64,000 nt of DNA from Rhabditoides inermis (lineage: Eukaryota; Nematoda; Chromadorea; Rhabditida; Rhabditidae), in the NCBI GenBank assembly GCA_963966185.1, contig CAWZYM010000122.1, positions 157,001 through 221,000 on the forward strand, in the 5' to 3' direction. Every line of letters begins with the position of its first letter. Position 1 is the first letter of the stretch. Made by a program: the position numbers and the translations under genes. The notes beneath the pieces are model-generated. The model was not told where the DNA came from. It did not search any database and saw only the letters and a list, made by a program, of their open reading frames with translations. This document shows, in pieces, positions 23,801 through 33,673 of the stretch.

Positions 23801-24089
23801 ACCGCCGCCGGAGTGGAGAAGAGGCCCAGGAAGGAAACGCGCCACATGGGACGAGAAGCTGAAGGAGGATGTCGGGCCCACGCCTGCCGTGCGCGCCAAG
23901 GTCACCTCGAGAGACGCTTCGTTCCGCAGAGCTTGGAACACTCGCAACGGGCAGTGGATGGACGCTGTTATGGACATGGCACAAGACCGCGTCAAGTGGT
24001 CAGAACTGGTTCACGCGATGCTCGCCGGCTAAGGGGCGACAATGCTCCAGATGATCTACGGAGAATCGGCCGAGGAGTGAGTGAGTGAG
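20891..24089 (+). mobile_element. RTE-type non-LTR retrotransposon, near full length
   Basis: The insertion is about 3.2 kb, the usual RTE length. It encodes an apurinic-type endonuclease followed by reverse transcriptase, ends in a short (GAGT)n tail and is bounded by a 15-bp target-site duplication. Comparison with the empty paralogous site at 31163-31177 defines both ends. It lies in copy A downstream of X1 and is absent from copy B, so it inserted into copy A after the duplication, unless a precise loss occurred in B. Confidence 0.9.
20999..24032 (+). pseudogene. RTE endonuclease-reverse transcriptase ORF, one frameshift
   Basis: The endonuclease has S-Y-N-V-R-S, L-Q-E-T-R-I-D, G-L-D-S-N-S-R and S-D-H-I-P-V-V. 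The reverse transcriptase has Y-R-G-I-S-L, E-Q-H-G-F-R-P-G-R-S-T-I-D-A, F-V-D-F-R-A-A-F-D, G-V-R-Q-G-S-V, the catalytic Y-A-D-D-I-A-L-L and N-F-R-Y-L-G-S-W-I-S. The frame then stops at 23369-23371. Coding resumes in another frame with S-D-A-D-L-T-K-D-V and runs to 24032, ending in the typical C-terminal R-V-R-L-L-G-H-V-L-R-R-E and R-R-G-P-G-R-K-R-A-T-W. The break is explained by a 7-bp direct duplication, TTAGCAA-TTAGCAG, at 23361-23374. The element is otherwise free of stops, so it is young. Confidence 0.9.
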
Positions 24090-24354
24090 TGAGTATGAAG
24101 TGGCATGTGAGGGCTCCAGCTGTTTTAATTTAATTTACTCTGAAAGATGTGTTTTCACTTATATATAATTATGTTGTATATTATTGTTGTATATTACCTT
24201 TCATCAAATAGAAAGAGCAGGTTTGTTTTGAAAATTTAGTCATCTGCGAAAATGTTTTATGCATGTGCTTTTGTTGAATCAGATCGAAACAAACCACTCA
24301 CCTTTTCTCCTATACTTTCTAAGGTCCCACTAGCAGAGAGATAGAAATAGAGAT

Positions 24355-24386
<32 letters not shown>

Positions 24387-24387
<1 letters not shown>

Positions 24388-24607
24388 TGGGCGCGCGGCG
24401 CCCTTTGTCTGTGGACGTGCTCGAGTCGCAGCCGTGGGAGAGGATGGACTTCGGATGTCTTCTTTTCTCCGACCTGGCGCTCCACTCGGACTCGGACCTC
24501 ATCAAGATGAAGGCGGTGGCCGACAGTACGTCTTCTCTCTCTCTCTCTCTCCCTCTCTCCTTATAGGGGTCCGGTGTGACCGGCTGCTAGTGTCCCCGTC
24601 GGCGGAG
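24387..24607 (+). pseudogene. Exon block Y, copy 1a (partial)
   Basis: Exons 24387-24525 and 24567-24607 read R-R-P-L-S-V-D-V-L-E-S-Q-P-W-E-R-M-D-F, then C-L-L-F-S-D-L-A-L-H-S-D, then V-R-C-D-R-L-L-V-S-P-S. The same block repeats at once at 24681, so this is a truncated internal duplicate. The family is unknown. The style resembles the N-terminus of gene X (leucines, then V-S-x-S/T-E), so Y may be a displaced piece of an X-type gene. Confidence 0.4.
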
Positions 24608-24610
24608 AGT

Positions 24611-24656
<46 letters not shown>

Positions 24657-24680
24657 TTCCTTTGTTCACTCGGTGAACAG

Positions 24681-25145
24681 GCGTTGGCGCGGCGTCCTCC
24701 GTCTGTGGACGTGCTCGAGTCGCAGCCGTGGGAGAGGATGGACTTCGGATGTCTTCTTTTCTCCGACCTGGCGCTGCACTCGGACTCCGATCTCGACAAG
24801 ATGAAAGGCGTCGCCGACAGTACGTCCTCTCTCTCTCTCTCTCCCTCTCTCCTTATAGGGGTCCGGTGTGACCGGCTGCTGGTGTCCCCGTCGACGGAGA
24901 GTGTGGCGTGCGCGGTATTGTCCGCTCGCTTCGATCTCCTCCCTCGCCGTTGCACCCGAGTCCGACTGGTCGAGCAACAAGCTCATGCATTTTTGAATCT
25001 TGCATTTTCCTTGCATCTTGTCATTGTGTGTATCTCTCCGCTCTTTGTCAAAAAAATCATTGTTTTTCACACGTTATTTTTCGGTGTATTTGGATTGGTG
25101 TCATGCGTGATGTCTTATGTGAAGGAATTCGTCCGCAGAGAATAG
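24681..25145 (+). pseudogene. Exon block Y, copy 1b
   Basis: This block starts after an acceptor-like GAACAG and reads A-L-A-R-R-P-P-S-V-D-V-L-E-S-Q, then an intron with CT repeats, then V-R-C-D-R-L-L-V-S-P-S-T-E-S-V-A-C-A-V and F-D-L-L-P-R-R-C-T-R-V-R-L-V-E-Q. The frame runs on to 25145, but the last 150 bases are AT-rich and may be untranslated. It is 85-95 percent similar by eye to the block at 31687. It could be a real short gene or the remnant of one. Confidence 0.4.
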
Positions 25146-25244
25146 ATTTGAGAGCGACTGAGTGGTAACTTTATTCGGTGATACGATTGATCATGACTGT
25201 GGATTACAATTACGAGAAGGTGATTAGATGATAGGGAATTAGAA

Positions 25245-25393
25245 TTAGCGGCCGACACGATCGTCGTCTTCGAACGAAACCTAAATCAGAAGAGGTTAGT
25301 GAGAAGTGGAAACTATACATCTTCTCTACCTCGCGCTTTCCGGTAGGAGGGAAGGACAAAGCGGTCTGAAATAAAGAACGATAAGTAAATATG

Positions 25394-25464
<71 letters not shown>

Positions 25465-25525
25465 GTTAACCAGGCTCTCTCACCGCAAGACCCAGGACAG
25501 CAAAGAGAGCGACGAGAACCTTCAT
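25245..25525 (-). CDS. Small secreted-peptide precursor, copy 2
   Basis: Minus-strand exons are 25525-25484, 25365-25330 and 25280-25245. The 37-residue product is M-K-V-L-V-A-L-F-A-V-L-G-L-A, then T-A-L-S-F-P-P-T-G-K-R-E, then V-S-F-E-D-D-D-R-V-G-R. It differs from copy 1 at two residues only (V to F in the signal, A to T at the exon 2 start). All splice sites and the stop are kept, although the introns have diverged in GA-repeat length. Exon conservation with intron change argues for selection or recent conversion. Same functional caveats as copy 1. Confidence 0.72.
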
Positions 25526-25561
25526 GATTGGAACAATGTGTCCATTGCATTTCAGTGAGTG

Positions 25562-25569
25562 CTTATAAA
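25562..25569 (-). promoter_or_regulatory. TATA box of peptide gene copy 2
   Basis: TTTATAAG lies at the same distance from the ATG as in copy 1, inside the conserved promoter block. Confidence 0.6.
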
Positions 25570-25881
25570 CCGTCTTCCAAACAACTCCTGTCGAACACCT
25601 CATATTCTGTTCTTGACAAACAACATCAATGACTGCGATTCTGTGCGGAATCAGCAATTGAGACACTTGGTATTATATCTATGTCGTTTGCGATGTTTGC
25701 GCCACGTCATCTTGGCGTTCTACTCCAGAAAACTCCAATAGTAAATGTATAATAGGCTCGCACTAAGCTCAGAATTTATTTTTTCGTTGAAAACATTATT
25801 GTGGATTTTGAACATACAGTATACTGAACGAAATGCACAGCAGATTTGTTTTGCCCTTCACATCTCTACTCCACTAATCTC

Positions 25882-25948
25882 GCATTGCCGTAGTGGTAAC
25901 GCCCTCGTATAGCAAGCAGCGGTTCGCGGGTGCGATCTCGGGTAACCA
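25882..25948 (+). tRNA. tRNA-like relic, copy B
   Basis: Nearly identical to 16647-16713 over the D-arm and anticodon region, with a changed T loop (GGTGCGATCTC). The acceptor stem does not pair. Degenerate or tRNA-derived. Confidence 0.3.
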
Positions 25949-27244
25949 CACTTTTTGTCAAATTAAAACGTTATTCAAAGGGTTATGATCGTTGTCTAAC
26001 CATCCATACCACCCTAATGTCTCTCGTGAAAAGTAGGGGATCCAAGCTGATTTTTCAACTTGGTCAAAACCGACCCACTTACAGTGGCCGCGCGGACTAC
26101 TTTATTGCGAGAGACAATGGGAAATGGAGAGACACGCGCGCTCACCGCCTGCGCCCTCTTCTCTCGCCGCAGTCTTCTGCGCAAGAATTCAAATTTTGAG
26201 CCGTCAATAGGAAGCTACATTCCGCGCACTGTAGGCTCATTTGATTGTATGATGTGTGTATGGTCTCATATTTCACATTTGTTTTCCAAAATTAAATAAA
26301 AAAGACCAGTTTTTCGCCCTATCACCCCTACCGGCTGCTTGATTATCGACTACTCGATTTGCGCGGGAAAGTGAGAGGGTGCGCAGAGAGCGCGCGTTTT
26401 CGAGAGAGGCAGACGGCGAACAGTCATGAGAGTGGATGAGCAATCGCCTTTTGTGATATTCTGATGCGCTATCAATTGCTTTGATATGCTAAACCGGACA
26501 GCAGGGTGGACACAATCATAAAGCATGTTTTGAACTAAAGATCATCTCTGTACGAGCTTTTAGCATATCACTAGAGCGATTACAAAAAATATGTTGACCG
26601 AATTTGGCAAACAAGGTGTCATTCGAACCATCATGATCTGAAAATAGTTTCCTGAAAAGGGCGCATCACAGTTTTGAGTTTTGCGCGCGGTGCGCACGAA
26701 TACCCAAACGTGCGCAGAACCAGCGCACGCGGGCAGCTTGGACCCCCTAGTAAAAAGAGAGTGGAACTCATTTGCGGGCCTTCTATACGTGTTTTCGGGA
26801 CAAATATGTTCAGTAGTTTTGTTGTTGTCATTGCGAGAGGAGGTGTGTGCCGTCAAAGTCGGTCATTACCAAGACTTTCACTTCCGGGATCTCCGTGAAA
26901 TTGTGGAAAGGGGACAGGGGCCAGTATATTCACACTTTATCGTGCACAAGGGAATCACAGACTGCCCGCAAAGAGACAATTTATACCGAGACACAGCGTA
27001 TGCAAATGAAAACTCGCGTGATCAGCGACCAAAGATCGGCTGACGCAATATGATGCAACAATGAGGAGAGCGGCATTCGTGTGACGAAGTTATATTGATT
27101 TGTTGCGTGAGCGATTGTTGTCGTTGAGTTCGTTGAGTTCATTTATTAATCGTTTGCTTTGTCTTTCTATTTGGTTTGCGGATGGTGGTTGATGTGGTTT
27201 GTCCGAAGTAGAATACCCTATTTGTAATCTGTACTATTGCAAGG

Positions 27245-27306
<62 letters not shown>

Positions 27307-27360
27307 ACGTTTGTCTCGGTGGGTCTCCATGTCTATCTCTCTTCATCCCGTTTCTCACAG
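25949..27360. other. Unit spacer, no gene seen
   Basis: This includes about 500 bp (26300-26830) with no obvious counterpart in copy A, then the conserved block 26845-27050 and a CT tract at 27244-27302. Confidence 0.4.
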
Positions 27361-27869
27361 GGTACTCGTCTCGCTGTGAGCGACTCGGCTGCCACTCACC
27401 CACCTGTCGCCCTCCTGAGGCGCCTCGCAGCTCTCCGCTATCTGGAGAGAATGGAGATCAGCGGACTGCCGCCTCGCCATTTCGGAACCACAAGGATGAT
27501 TCGTTTTTTTCGAAAACGGAACATGTCATTACTTTTTGTCCGAAGTCGCATCCCGGTCGTCTCAAAAAATGCTATCCAAGAGAGCTCGCATGGTGAGAGA
27601 TGATCTGAGTACAACATGTACGCTGATACACTGCAGTTCTCCTCCTCTTAGCCTCCGACAAAACGCGCGTCATCTGCGGGACGGGTGTGTTAGAGAGAGA
27701 GAGGGAGAGAGAGAGAGAGAGAGAGGGAGAGAGGGAGAGAGGGAGAGAGGGAGAGAGAGAGAGAGGGAGAGAGGGAGAGAGAGAGAGAGATGGAGAGAGG
27801 GAGAGAGAGAGAGAGATGGAGAGAGGGAGAGAGAGAGAGAGAGATGGAGAGAGAGAGATGGAGAGAGAG

Positions 27870-28661
27870 AGATAGAGAGGGAGAGAGGGAGAGAGGGAGA
27901 GAGGGAGAGAGGGAGAGAGGGAGAGAGGGAGAGAGGGAGAGAGGGAGAGAGGGAGAGAGGGAGAGAGGGAGAGAGGGAGAGAGGGAGAGAGGGAGAGAGG
28001 GAGAGAGGGAGAGAGGGAGAGAGGGAGAGAGGGAGAGAGGGAGAGAGGGAGAGAGGGAGAGAGGGAGAGAGGGAGAGAGGGAGAGAGGGAGAGAGGGAGA
28101 GAGGGAGAGAGGGAGAGAGGGAGAGAGGGAGAGAGGGAGAGAGGGAGAGAGGGAGAGAGGGAGAGAGGGAGAGAGGGAGAGAGGGAGAGAGGGAGAGAGG
28201 GAGAGAGGGAGAGAGGGAGAGAGGGAGAGAGGGAGAGAGGGAGAGAGGGAGAGAGGGAGAGAGGGAGAGAGGGAGAGAGGGAGAGAGGGAGAGAGGGAGA
28301 GAGGGAGAGAGGGAGAGAGGGAGAGAGGGAGAGAGGGAGAGAGGGAGAGAGGGAGAGAGGGAGAGAGGGAGAGAGGGAGAGAGGGAGAGAGGGAGAGAGG
28401 GAGAGAGGGAGAGAGGGAGAGAGGGAGAGAGGGAGAGAGGGAGAGAGGGAGAGAGGGAGAGAGGGAGAGAGGGAGAGAGGGAGAGAGGGAGAGAGGGAGA
28501 GAGGGAGAGAGGGAGAGAGGGAGAGAGGGAGAGAGGGAGAGAGGGAGAGAGGGAGAGAGGGAGAGAGGGAGAGAGGGAGAGAGGGAGAGAGGGAGAGAGG
28601 GAGAGAGGGAGAGAGGGAGAGAGGGAGAGAGGGAGAGAGGGAGAGAGGGAGAGAGGGAGAC
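27870..28661. repeat. Large GGGAGAGA minisatellite
   Basis: Roughly 95 nearly perfect head-to-tail copies of GGGAGAGA form one homogeneous array in the second intron of X2. It is open in several frames (repeating G-R-E-G-E-R-E-R), which is not evidence of coding. Confidence 0.97.
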
Positions 28662-29464
28662 AGATTCTACTTCAGAATCAGATCACGAAAGTGCCGGAGA
28701 AGTTCGCCCGCCAGTTGCTCAGGCTGCTTTCCTCGAAGGTTTGTTATACCGTAGTCGAGAGAGGCAAAGCATTGTCGTCATTTCTAGGACCGCGACTCTC
28801 TGGCGCACCAACTCCTCGACGAGATACTCTGCCCCATTTCGAGTGTCCTATCGATCACGGGCAGATACCTGGATTCGGCAGAAGAGGTGCGTCTTTCCCC
28901 TTCTCTTTCTATTCTTTTTCGAATCCATTACAGAATCACACTGACTGGTGGTCATTTGCCGGGCATTCCGGGCATATGCGCTACCGCATTGAACTGGCTG
29001 ATCGCTCCCTCAGCCACACCCAGCGCGAAGAATGCGTACCCGAAGAGAGTCGGTGAGTGACTACTGTACTCTCTCTCTCTCTTTTCTCCACTAGTTCGGC
29101 ATGCTTTGAACTTGATATGACTGGACCCTACAGTACTAATGCCAGCTGGAATGTTAGCTTTGCGTGTTACAGAGCAGGCAGTGGCAGCCGCTATCGACGC
29201 CCACCGTGCCTCCCTCACGACGTTCGAATTCAGTGGCGAGGCGGGTACCCAGTCTCACCTCTCCCCTTTCTTTCCTCCCTCCACCGTCTTTCACTTGATC
29301 AGTCGTGTAGTTTAGAGGAAGCTCGGTAAGGCATATCACTGGAGCGGGAACCATCAACTGGTCCCGCACATCCTCTTCACCAAGTCTTTGGCGCGGCAGC
29401 TGCAGACACTGCCCCACCTCGATGTCGTTATGCTGACATACGCCTACTTGCCTCGCCAGAGTAG

Positions 29465-29527
<63 letters not shown>

Positions 29528-30026
29528 CACATCATTTCTCACAGGTTTCAGTGGCCATTTCTCAGCGAATGATGCTAATTATTCATGAAGAGACCAAGGT
29601 GGGTGAGAGAGAGAGAGGGAGCGATGAGGGGAGAGAGGGGGGAGACATAGAGTTTTTCCAGCTATTCGAACTCTCCGCCTTCCCCAACGCGCGGCACTTG
29701 GTGATCTTGGGAGACGAGGACCACAACCGATACGTACGTCTGTTATGTTTTCTTCTCCATGTCGTCATCATAACACATAATCATCACTAGCGTGTTTTTG
29801 TGTGTTGCACAATTCACGAGTCACATAACTCACTACACTACCGTACTTACACTCTTATACTACTCTACACTTACTACTACTTACACTCACACTACACACT
29901 TACACTACCGTACTCACACTTACCGTACTCCTACTCACCGTATTCTTACGTACCCTACTCCTACTTACCGTACTCCTATTTTCTAGGAGTACCTGGCTCG
30001 CATCCGCATTCGCTTTCTGGCTACAA

Positions 30027-30422
30027 TCAATCGATCAATCGTTTATCCGGAATCGTTATATCTGAATATGACAACACAATCATAATGATATGAAGCATAC
30101 AGTAGTGCCTAAGATGCTAGATACATAATAGGCTAACGCCGGGGAAAGACAGGTAGGCTGACAAGGTTAGTGGTGGGAAGACGATACTTGACCGATAATC
30201 ATTCCTGGACCATTAGAGTACCATTCTTGACGTGAAGAGCTCCGGGGTTTCCTTTGCTCCATGACAGTTAGTATCTCCTCGCGCCATAGCTGCTTCCACA
30301 TGAGGGTACTTCCCGCCGCCTCACTGGTTACTCGGGAAGGATTCTTGTCGATGACCGATCATTCGGCGGCGGCGAGCAAAATGAGGACCCGACCGCACAC
30401 CGCGGGGAAAAGAAGAAGAATA
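30027..30422 (+). mobile_element. 396-bp insertion with 8-bp flanking duplication
   Basis: The flanks are GGCTACAA at 30019-30026 and GGCTACAA at 30423-30430. In X1 the same exon has this 8-mer once, at about 20047-20054. The insert starts TCAATCGATCAATCG and shows no clear terminal inverted repeat. Its first 70 bp match 47264-47330. An 8-bp duplication fits hAT-type insertion, but the lack of TIRs leaves the class open. Confidence 0.6.
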
Positions 30423-30485
30423 GGCTACAAAGCCACCTCAAACTACCACCAGTCGGGAGTGTTCAAGAATCGCCGGAGAGTGAGA

Positions 30486-30525
<40 letters not shown>

Positions 30526-30778
30526 GAGGGAGAGAGGGAGGGAGGGAAGGAGGGGAGAGAGATAGTTTCAGCAGGGTGGACCGTCGGACCGGCGACGCAG
30601 ACGATTATCGGCTATGACTGGGAAAATCACAAGGTTCTTATGATTAATATTTTTCTTCTTTTTTCTTTCTGTTCTAACCACTCACGCTCTTTTTCAGTTC
30701 AACAAGCTGATGTTTGCCGGAGTGCGAGTGCATGACGAGGGCGATCTCAACGTCTACATGACACTGGCTGCGAGTAAG

Positions 30779-30849
<71 letters not shown>

Positions 30850-31541
30850 GTCTGTCTCTCACTTCATTGTCTCATGTCTCCAGGGGTGAGGTGCACTCTC
30901 ACCTCTTCTCATCTCCGCGCTCGAGCCCCGATGACTACCACCAGACCGCACTAACCACTATACTACCGAAGAAGCACTGTTCGAGCATCTTCTGTCTGCG
31001 ACCGGAGCCTCCGAAGCTGATCCCGATTCTGATTGGTTCGATTGATGTACTCTATGTTTCATAGCTTTTGCTGCGTATATGATTTATTCGTGTCGTGTGA
31101 CCTTGTTTATGTGCACTATATGAGTGGGTGGATAAATTACTTTGAAAATAGTGGTTTGTCGTTGTGTATGAAGTGGCATGTGAGGGCTCCAGCTGTTTCG
31201 TGGAAACGATGTTTTATTTACTCTGAAAGATGTGTTTTCACTGAAATATAATTATGTTGTATATTATATTATGTTCTCCTTTCATGCTTTCATCAAATAG
31301 AAAGAGCAGGTTTGTTTAGAAAATTTAGTCATCTGCGAAGATATTTTATGCATGTGCTTTTGTTGAATCAGATCGAAACAAACCACTCACCTTTTCTCCT
31401 GTACTTTTCGAAAGAGAATGAATGAACTTTTTTTTCAAATTTCGAAGAAAGTTTGATTGATTACGAAAATAGAACATACAATTGCACATAACAACAAACT
31501 CATAGTCATATCAGGAAGTTAGTCATTGGCTGAGGTCCCAC

Positions 31542-31661
<120 letters not shown>

Positions 31662-31686
31662 TCCTTTGTTCAGTCGGTGAAAGAAG

Positions 31687-32076
31687 GCGTTGGCGCGGCG
31701 CCCTTTGTCTGTGGACGTGCTCGAGTCGCAGCCGTGGGAGAGGATGGACTTTGGATGTCTTCTTTTCTCCGACCTGGCGCTGCACTCGGACCTCGTCAAG
31801 ATGAAGGCGGTGGCCGAAAGTACGTTCTCTCTCTTTCCCTCTCTACTTATAGGGGTGCGGTGTGACCGGCTGCTGGTGTCCCCGTCGACGGAGAGTGTGG
31901 CGTGCGCGGTGATGTCGGCTCGCTTCGATCTCCTCCCTCGCCGTTGCACCCGAGTCGCACTAGTGGAGCAACTAGTAGCTCATGCATTATCGAATCTTGC
32001 ATTTTTCTTGCATTTTGCCATTGTGTGTATCTCTCCGCTCATTGCCAATAAATTAATTCATTTATTGTATTTTTAA
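31687..32076 (+). pseudogene. Exon block Y, copy 2
   Basis: A-L-A-R-R-P-L-S-V-D-V-L-E-S-Q-P-W-E-R-M-D-F, then V-R-C-D-R-L-L-V-S-P-S-T-E-S-V-A, then F-D-L-L-P-R-R-C-T-R-V-A-L-V-E-Q. It has the same two-exon structure as Y1b. No upstream exon with an initiator is found before the GA tract, so it may be partial. Confidence 0.4.
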
Positions 32077-32212
32077 GCGTTTTTAAGCATTAATTCATTC
32101 ATTGTATTTTTAAGCGTTAAGAGCGACTGAGTGATAACTTTATTTGAAACAATTGGTGAAACAATTGATCTTAACTGTGAAACAATTGATCATAACAATT
32201 GCGATAAGGCGG

Positions 32213-32733
32213 TTAGATGATAGGGAAGGAGCGGCCGATACGGATACGCTCATCTTCCGAGATCTATAAAAAGAGAGTAGGTGCAAGAGAAAAGGAGAGG
32301 ACAGAGGATGGATAGGAAGAGGGGTTGACTGGTTTCTCACCGGGACCGCGCGCTTTCCGACGTGAACTCCTCCCATGGCGGGAGGCATCGCGCGGCCGAC
32401 ACGGTCGTCTTCGAACGAAACCTACAGCAATGATGAGTGAGACATGGACACCACTGTCACCTCTTGCTTTCCGTCGCGGACAATCTCAGTAGGGAATGAA
32501 ACGAGCGTATGCTCGTCTTCGAACGATACCTATAGAAGAGGTTTATAAAGTGGAAACAATGAGTCTTTTCTACCTCGCGCTTTCTTACGCTCGTAGGAAC
32601 GAGGGACAGAACGGTCTGAAATACAATCAATAGGAAGAGAGAGAGAGGAAGGGAGAGAGGGAGGGAGAGAGAGAATAGGCTCTCCTACCGAAACGCCTAA
32701 GATAGCAACGAGAGCGACGAAGAGAACTTTCAT
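32213..32733 (-). CDS. Multi-repeat secreted-peptide precursor, copy 3
   Basis: Minus-strand exons are 32733-32689, 32615-32574, 32529-32461, 32421-32341 and 32263-32213, all phase 0, giving 95 residues. Exon 1 is the signal peptide M-K-V-L-F-V-A-L-V-A-I-L-G-V-S. Exon 2 ends R-K-R-E. Exon 3 starts V-S-F-E-D-E-H and ends D-G-K-Q-E. Exon 4 is V-S-F-E-D-D-R-V-G-R followed by A-M-P-P-A-M-G-G-V-H-V-G-K-R-A-V-P. Exon 5 is I-S-E-D-E-R-I-R-I-G-R-S-F-P-I-I. Thus one V/I-S-(F)-E-D motif starts each of three successive exons, and Gly-Arg or Gly-Lys-Arg sites punctuate the chain, as in peptide prohormones that release several amidated products. Copies 1 and 2 look like versions reduced to one repeat. Receptor and function are unknown; antimicrobial or cuticular peptides are alternatives. 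Confidence 0.72.
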
Positions 32734-32779
32734 GATGAGTCCACTTGGAACAATGTTGTCCATTGCATTTCAGGGAGTG

Positions 32780-32787
32780 CTTATAAA
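32780..32787 (-). promoter_or_regulatory. TATA box of peptide gene copy 3
   Basis: TTTATAAG is conserved with copies 1 and 2 and preceded by the same GAAGACGG block on the minus strand. Confidence 0.6.
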
Positions 32788-32943
32788 CCGTCTTCGAAAC
32801 AAGGAACTTCTGACAAACACCTCATGATCTGTCGTTGACAAACAACATTAATGACTGCAATCCGGTGCGGAATCAGCAATTGAGACACTTGGCATTCTGT
32901 CCATGTCGTTTGCGCTGTTTGCACGATGTGCTGTTGGCGTCTT

Positions 32944-33673
32944 ATATAATTTGAAGTCCCTTCTCAACTCGAATCACGTAAAAAGTCGCAATACCAAGTG
33001 TGAAAAGCTACCAGCCATTGGTATCTTTCGCTGATTCACAGAATAGTGACGTCACGTCGTCGCGGAATCGATTGCGGGATCAGAAAAAGCAAGGTTGTTC
33101 ACTATTTCATTGTAGTTCGATTTTTGTTAGAATAATCATATTCGCGATACATATTAATCTCACTTCAAGGTGATGAATTTAAATTGGAGTTTCAAATAAA
33201 GCCAACCTTTTCGTCACGGCGGCCGGTTGGGTGCATTTCTCGCACCACCGGTCGTCGCCGCCGTTTGTTCTGGAATCCTCCATGAGAAACGCTGGGCCCG
33301 CGCGGAGTAGCCCAATATGGAAGTCAGCAACGCTAGCTCGAGGATTGGTTCAATATTGGCACTATGTGGAGAGGATATCGTTCCTTGCGGTCAGTTTGTT
33401 ACTGGAGTTGCCGCGCTTTTGGATTATCGATGGATATACAATTGCTATGCAAATAAATCAGTGTGCTCTCGTTTCACTCCGCAAGCATACGCACCATAAT
33501 TACGCTCGGATGCAGGGAAAAATCGCGCGCGAAAATGCAACGCCCATAGCCATATGTTGGTTTCAAACTATCTTATGGTTTTTGTTGTTGTTAGTTTTCA
33601 AGTTTAACATGATTATATGCCATATTGATTATCTGTTAATGGTTCCATCTCATGTCTACTTTCAGCGAGCGAT
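32944..33673. other. Spacer upstream of hcp-6
   Basis: No gene is seen. A TTTCAG acceptor at 33660-33665, 8 bp before the hcp-6 ATG, could be a cis or a trans-splice site. Confidence 0.4.

Larger units (their letters stand above)
15959..25163. repeat. Tandem duplication unit, copy A (with RTE insertion)
   Basis: Copy A starts with TTTATTCGGTGATACG on the 3' side of peptide gene 1 and runs through the tRNA-like relic, gene X1, the RTE insertion and the Y1 exons. Copy B at 25164 repeats the same order with high identity. The tRNA-like relic, X exons and Y exons align without rearrangement apart from the insertions described separately. Confidence 0.85.
27361..31045 (+). pseudogene. Gene X, copy 2: disrupted paralog of X1
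   Basis: The same exon series as X1 is visible ([16 protein letters not shown] near 27420, [12 protein letters not shown] near 28690, L-A-R-Q-L-Q-T-L-P-H-L-D-V-V near 29390, A-G-V-R-V-H-D-E near 30718). Three lesions are seen. A 396-bp insertion at 30027-30422 splits the exon F-L-A-T-K. The exon S-L-G-V-E-W-L-C present in X1 at 20212-20272 is missing, apparently lost between a CT tract and a GA tract. An insertion of about 26 bp near 30950 shifts the last exon. At the sites of the two X1 lesions, X2 keeps the intact reading. Confidence 0.65.
32132..32943. repeat. Tandem duplication unit, copy C (partial)
   Basis: Only the peptide gene and its upstream region (to about 32943, including GGAATCAGCAATTGAGACAC) are present. 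The X and Y parts are absent. Identity to copies A and B is lower than between A and B. Confidence 0.75.

Noticed and set aside
27536..29056. 506-codon open frame over the X2 minisatellite
   Set aside because: Same artefact as in X1. The flanking peptides do not match the X exons defined by copy comparison.
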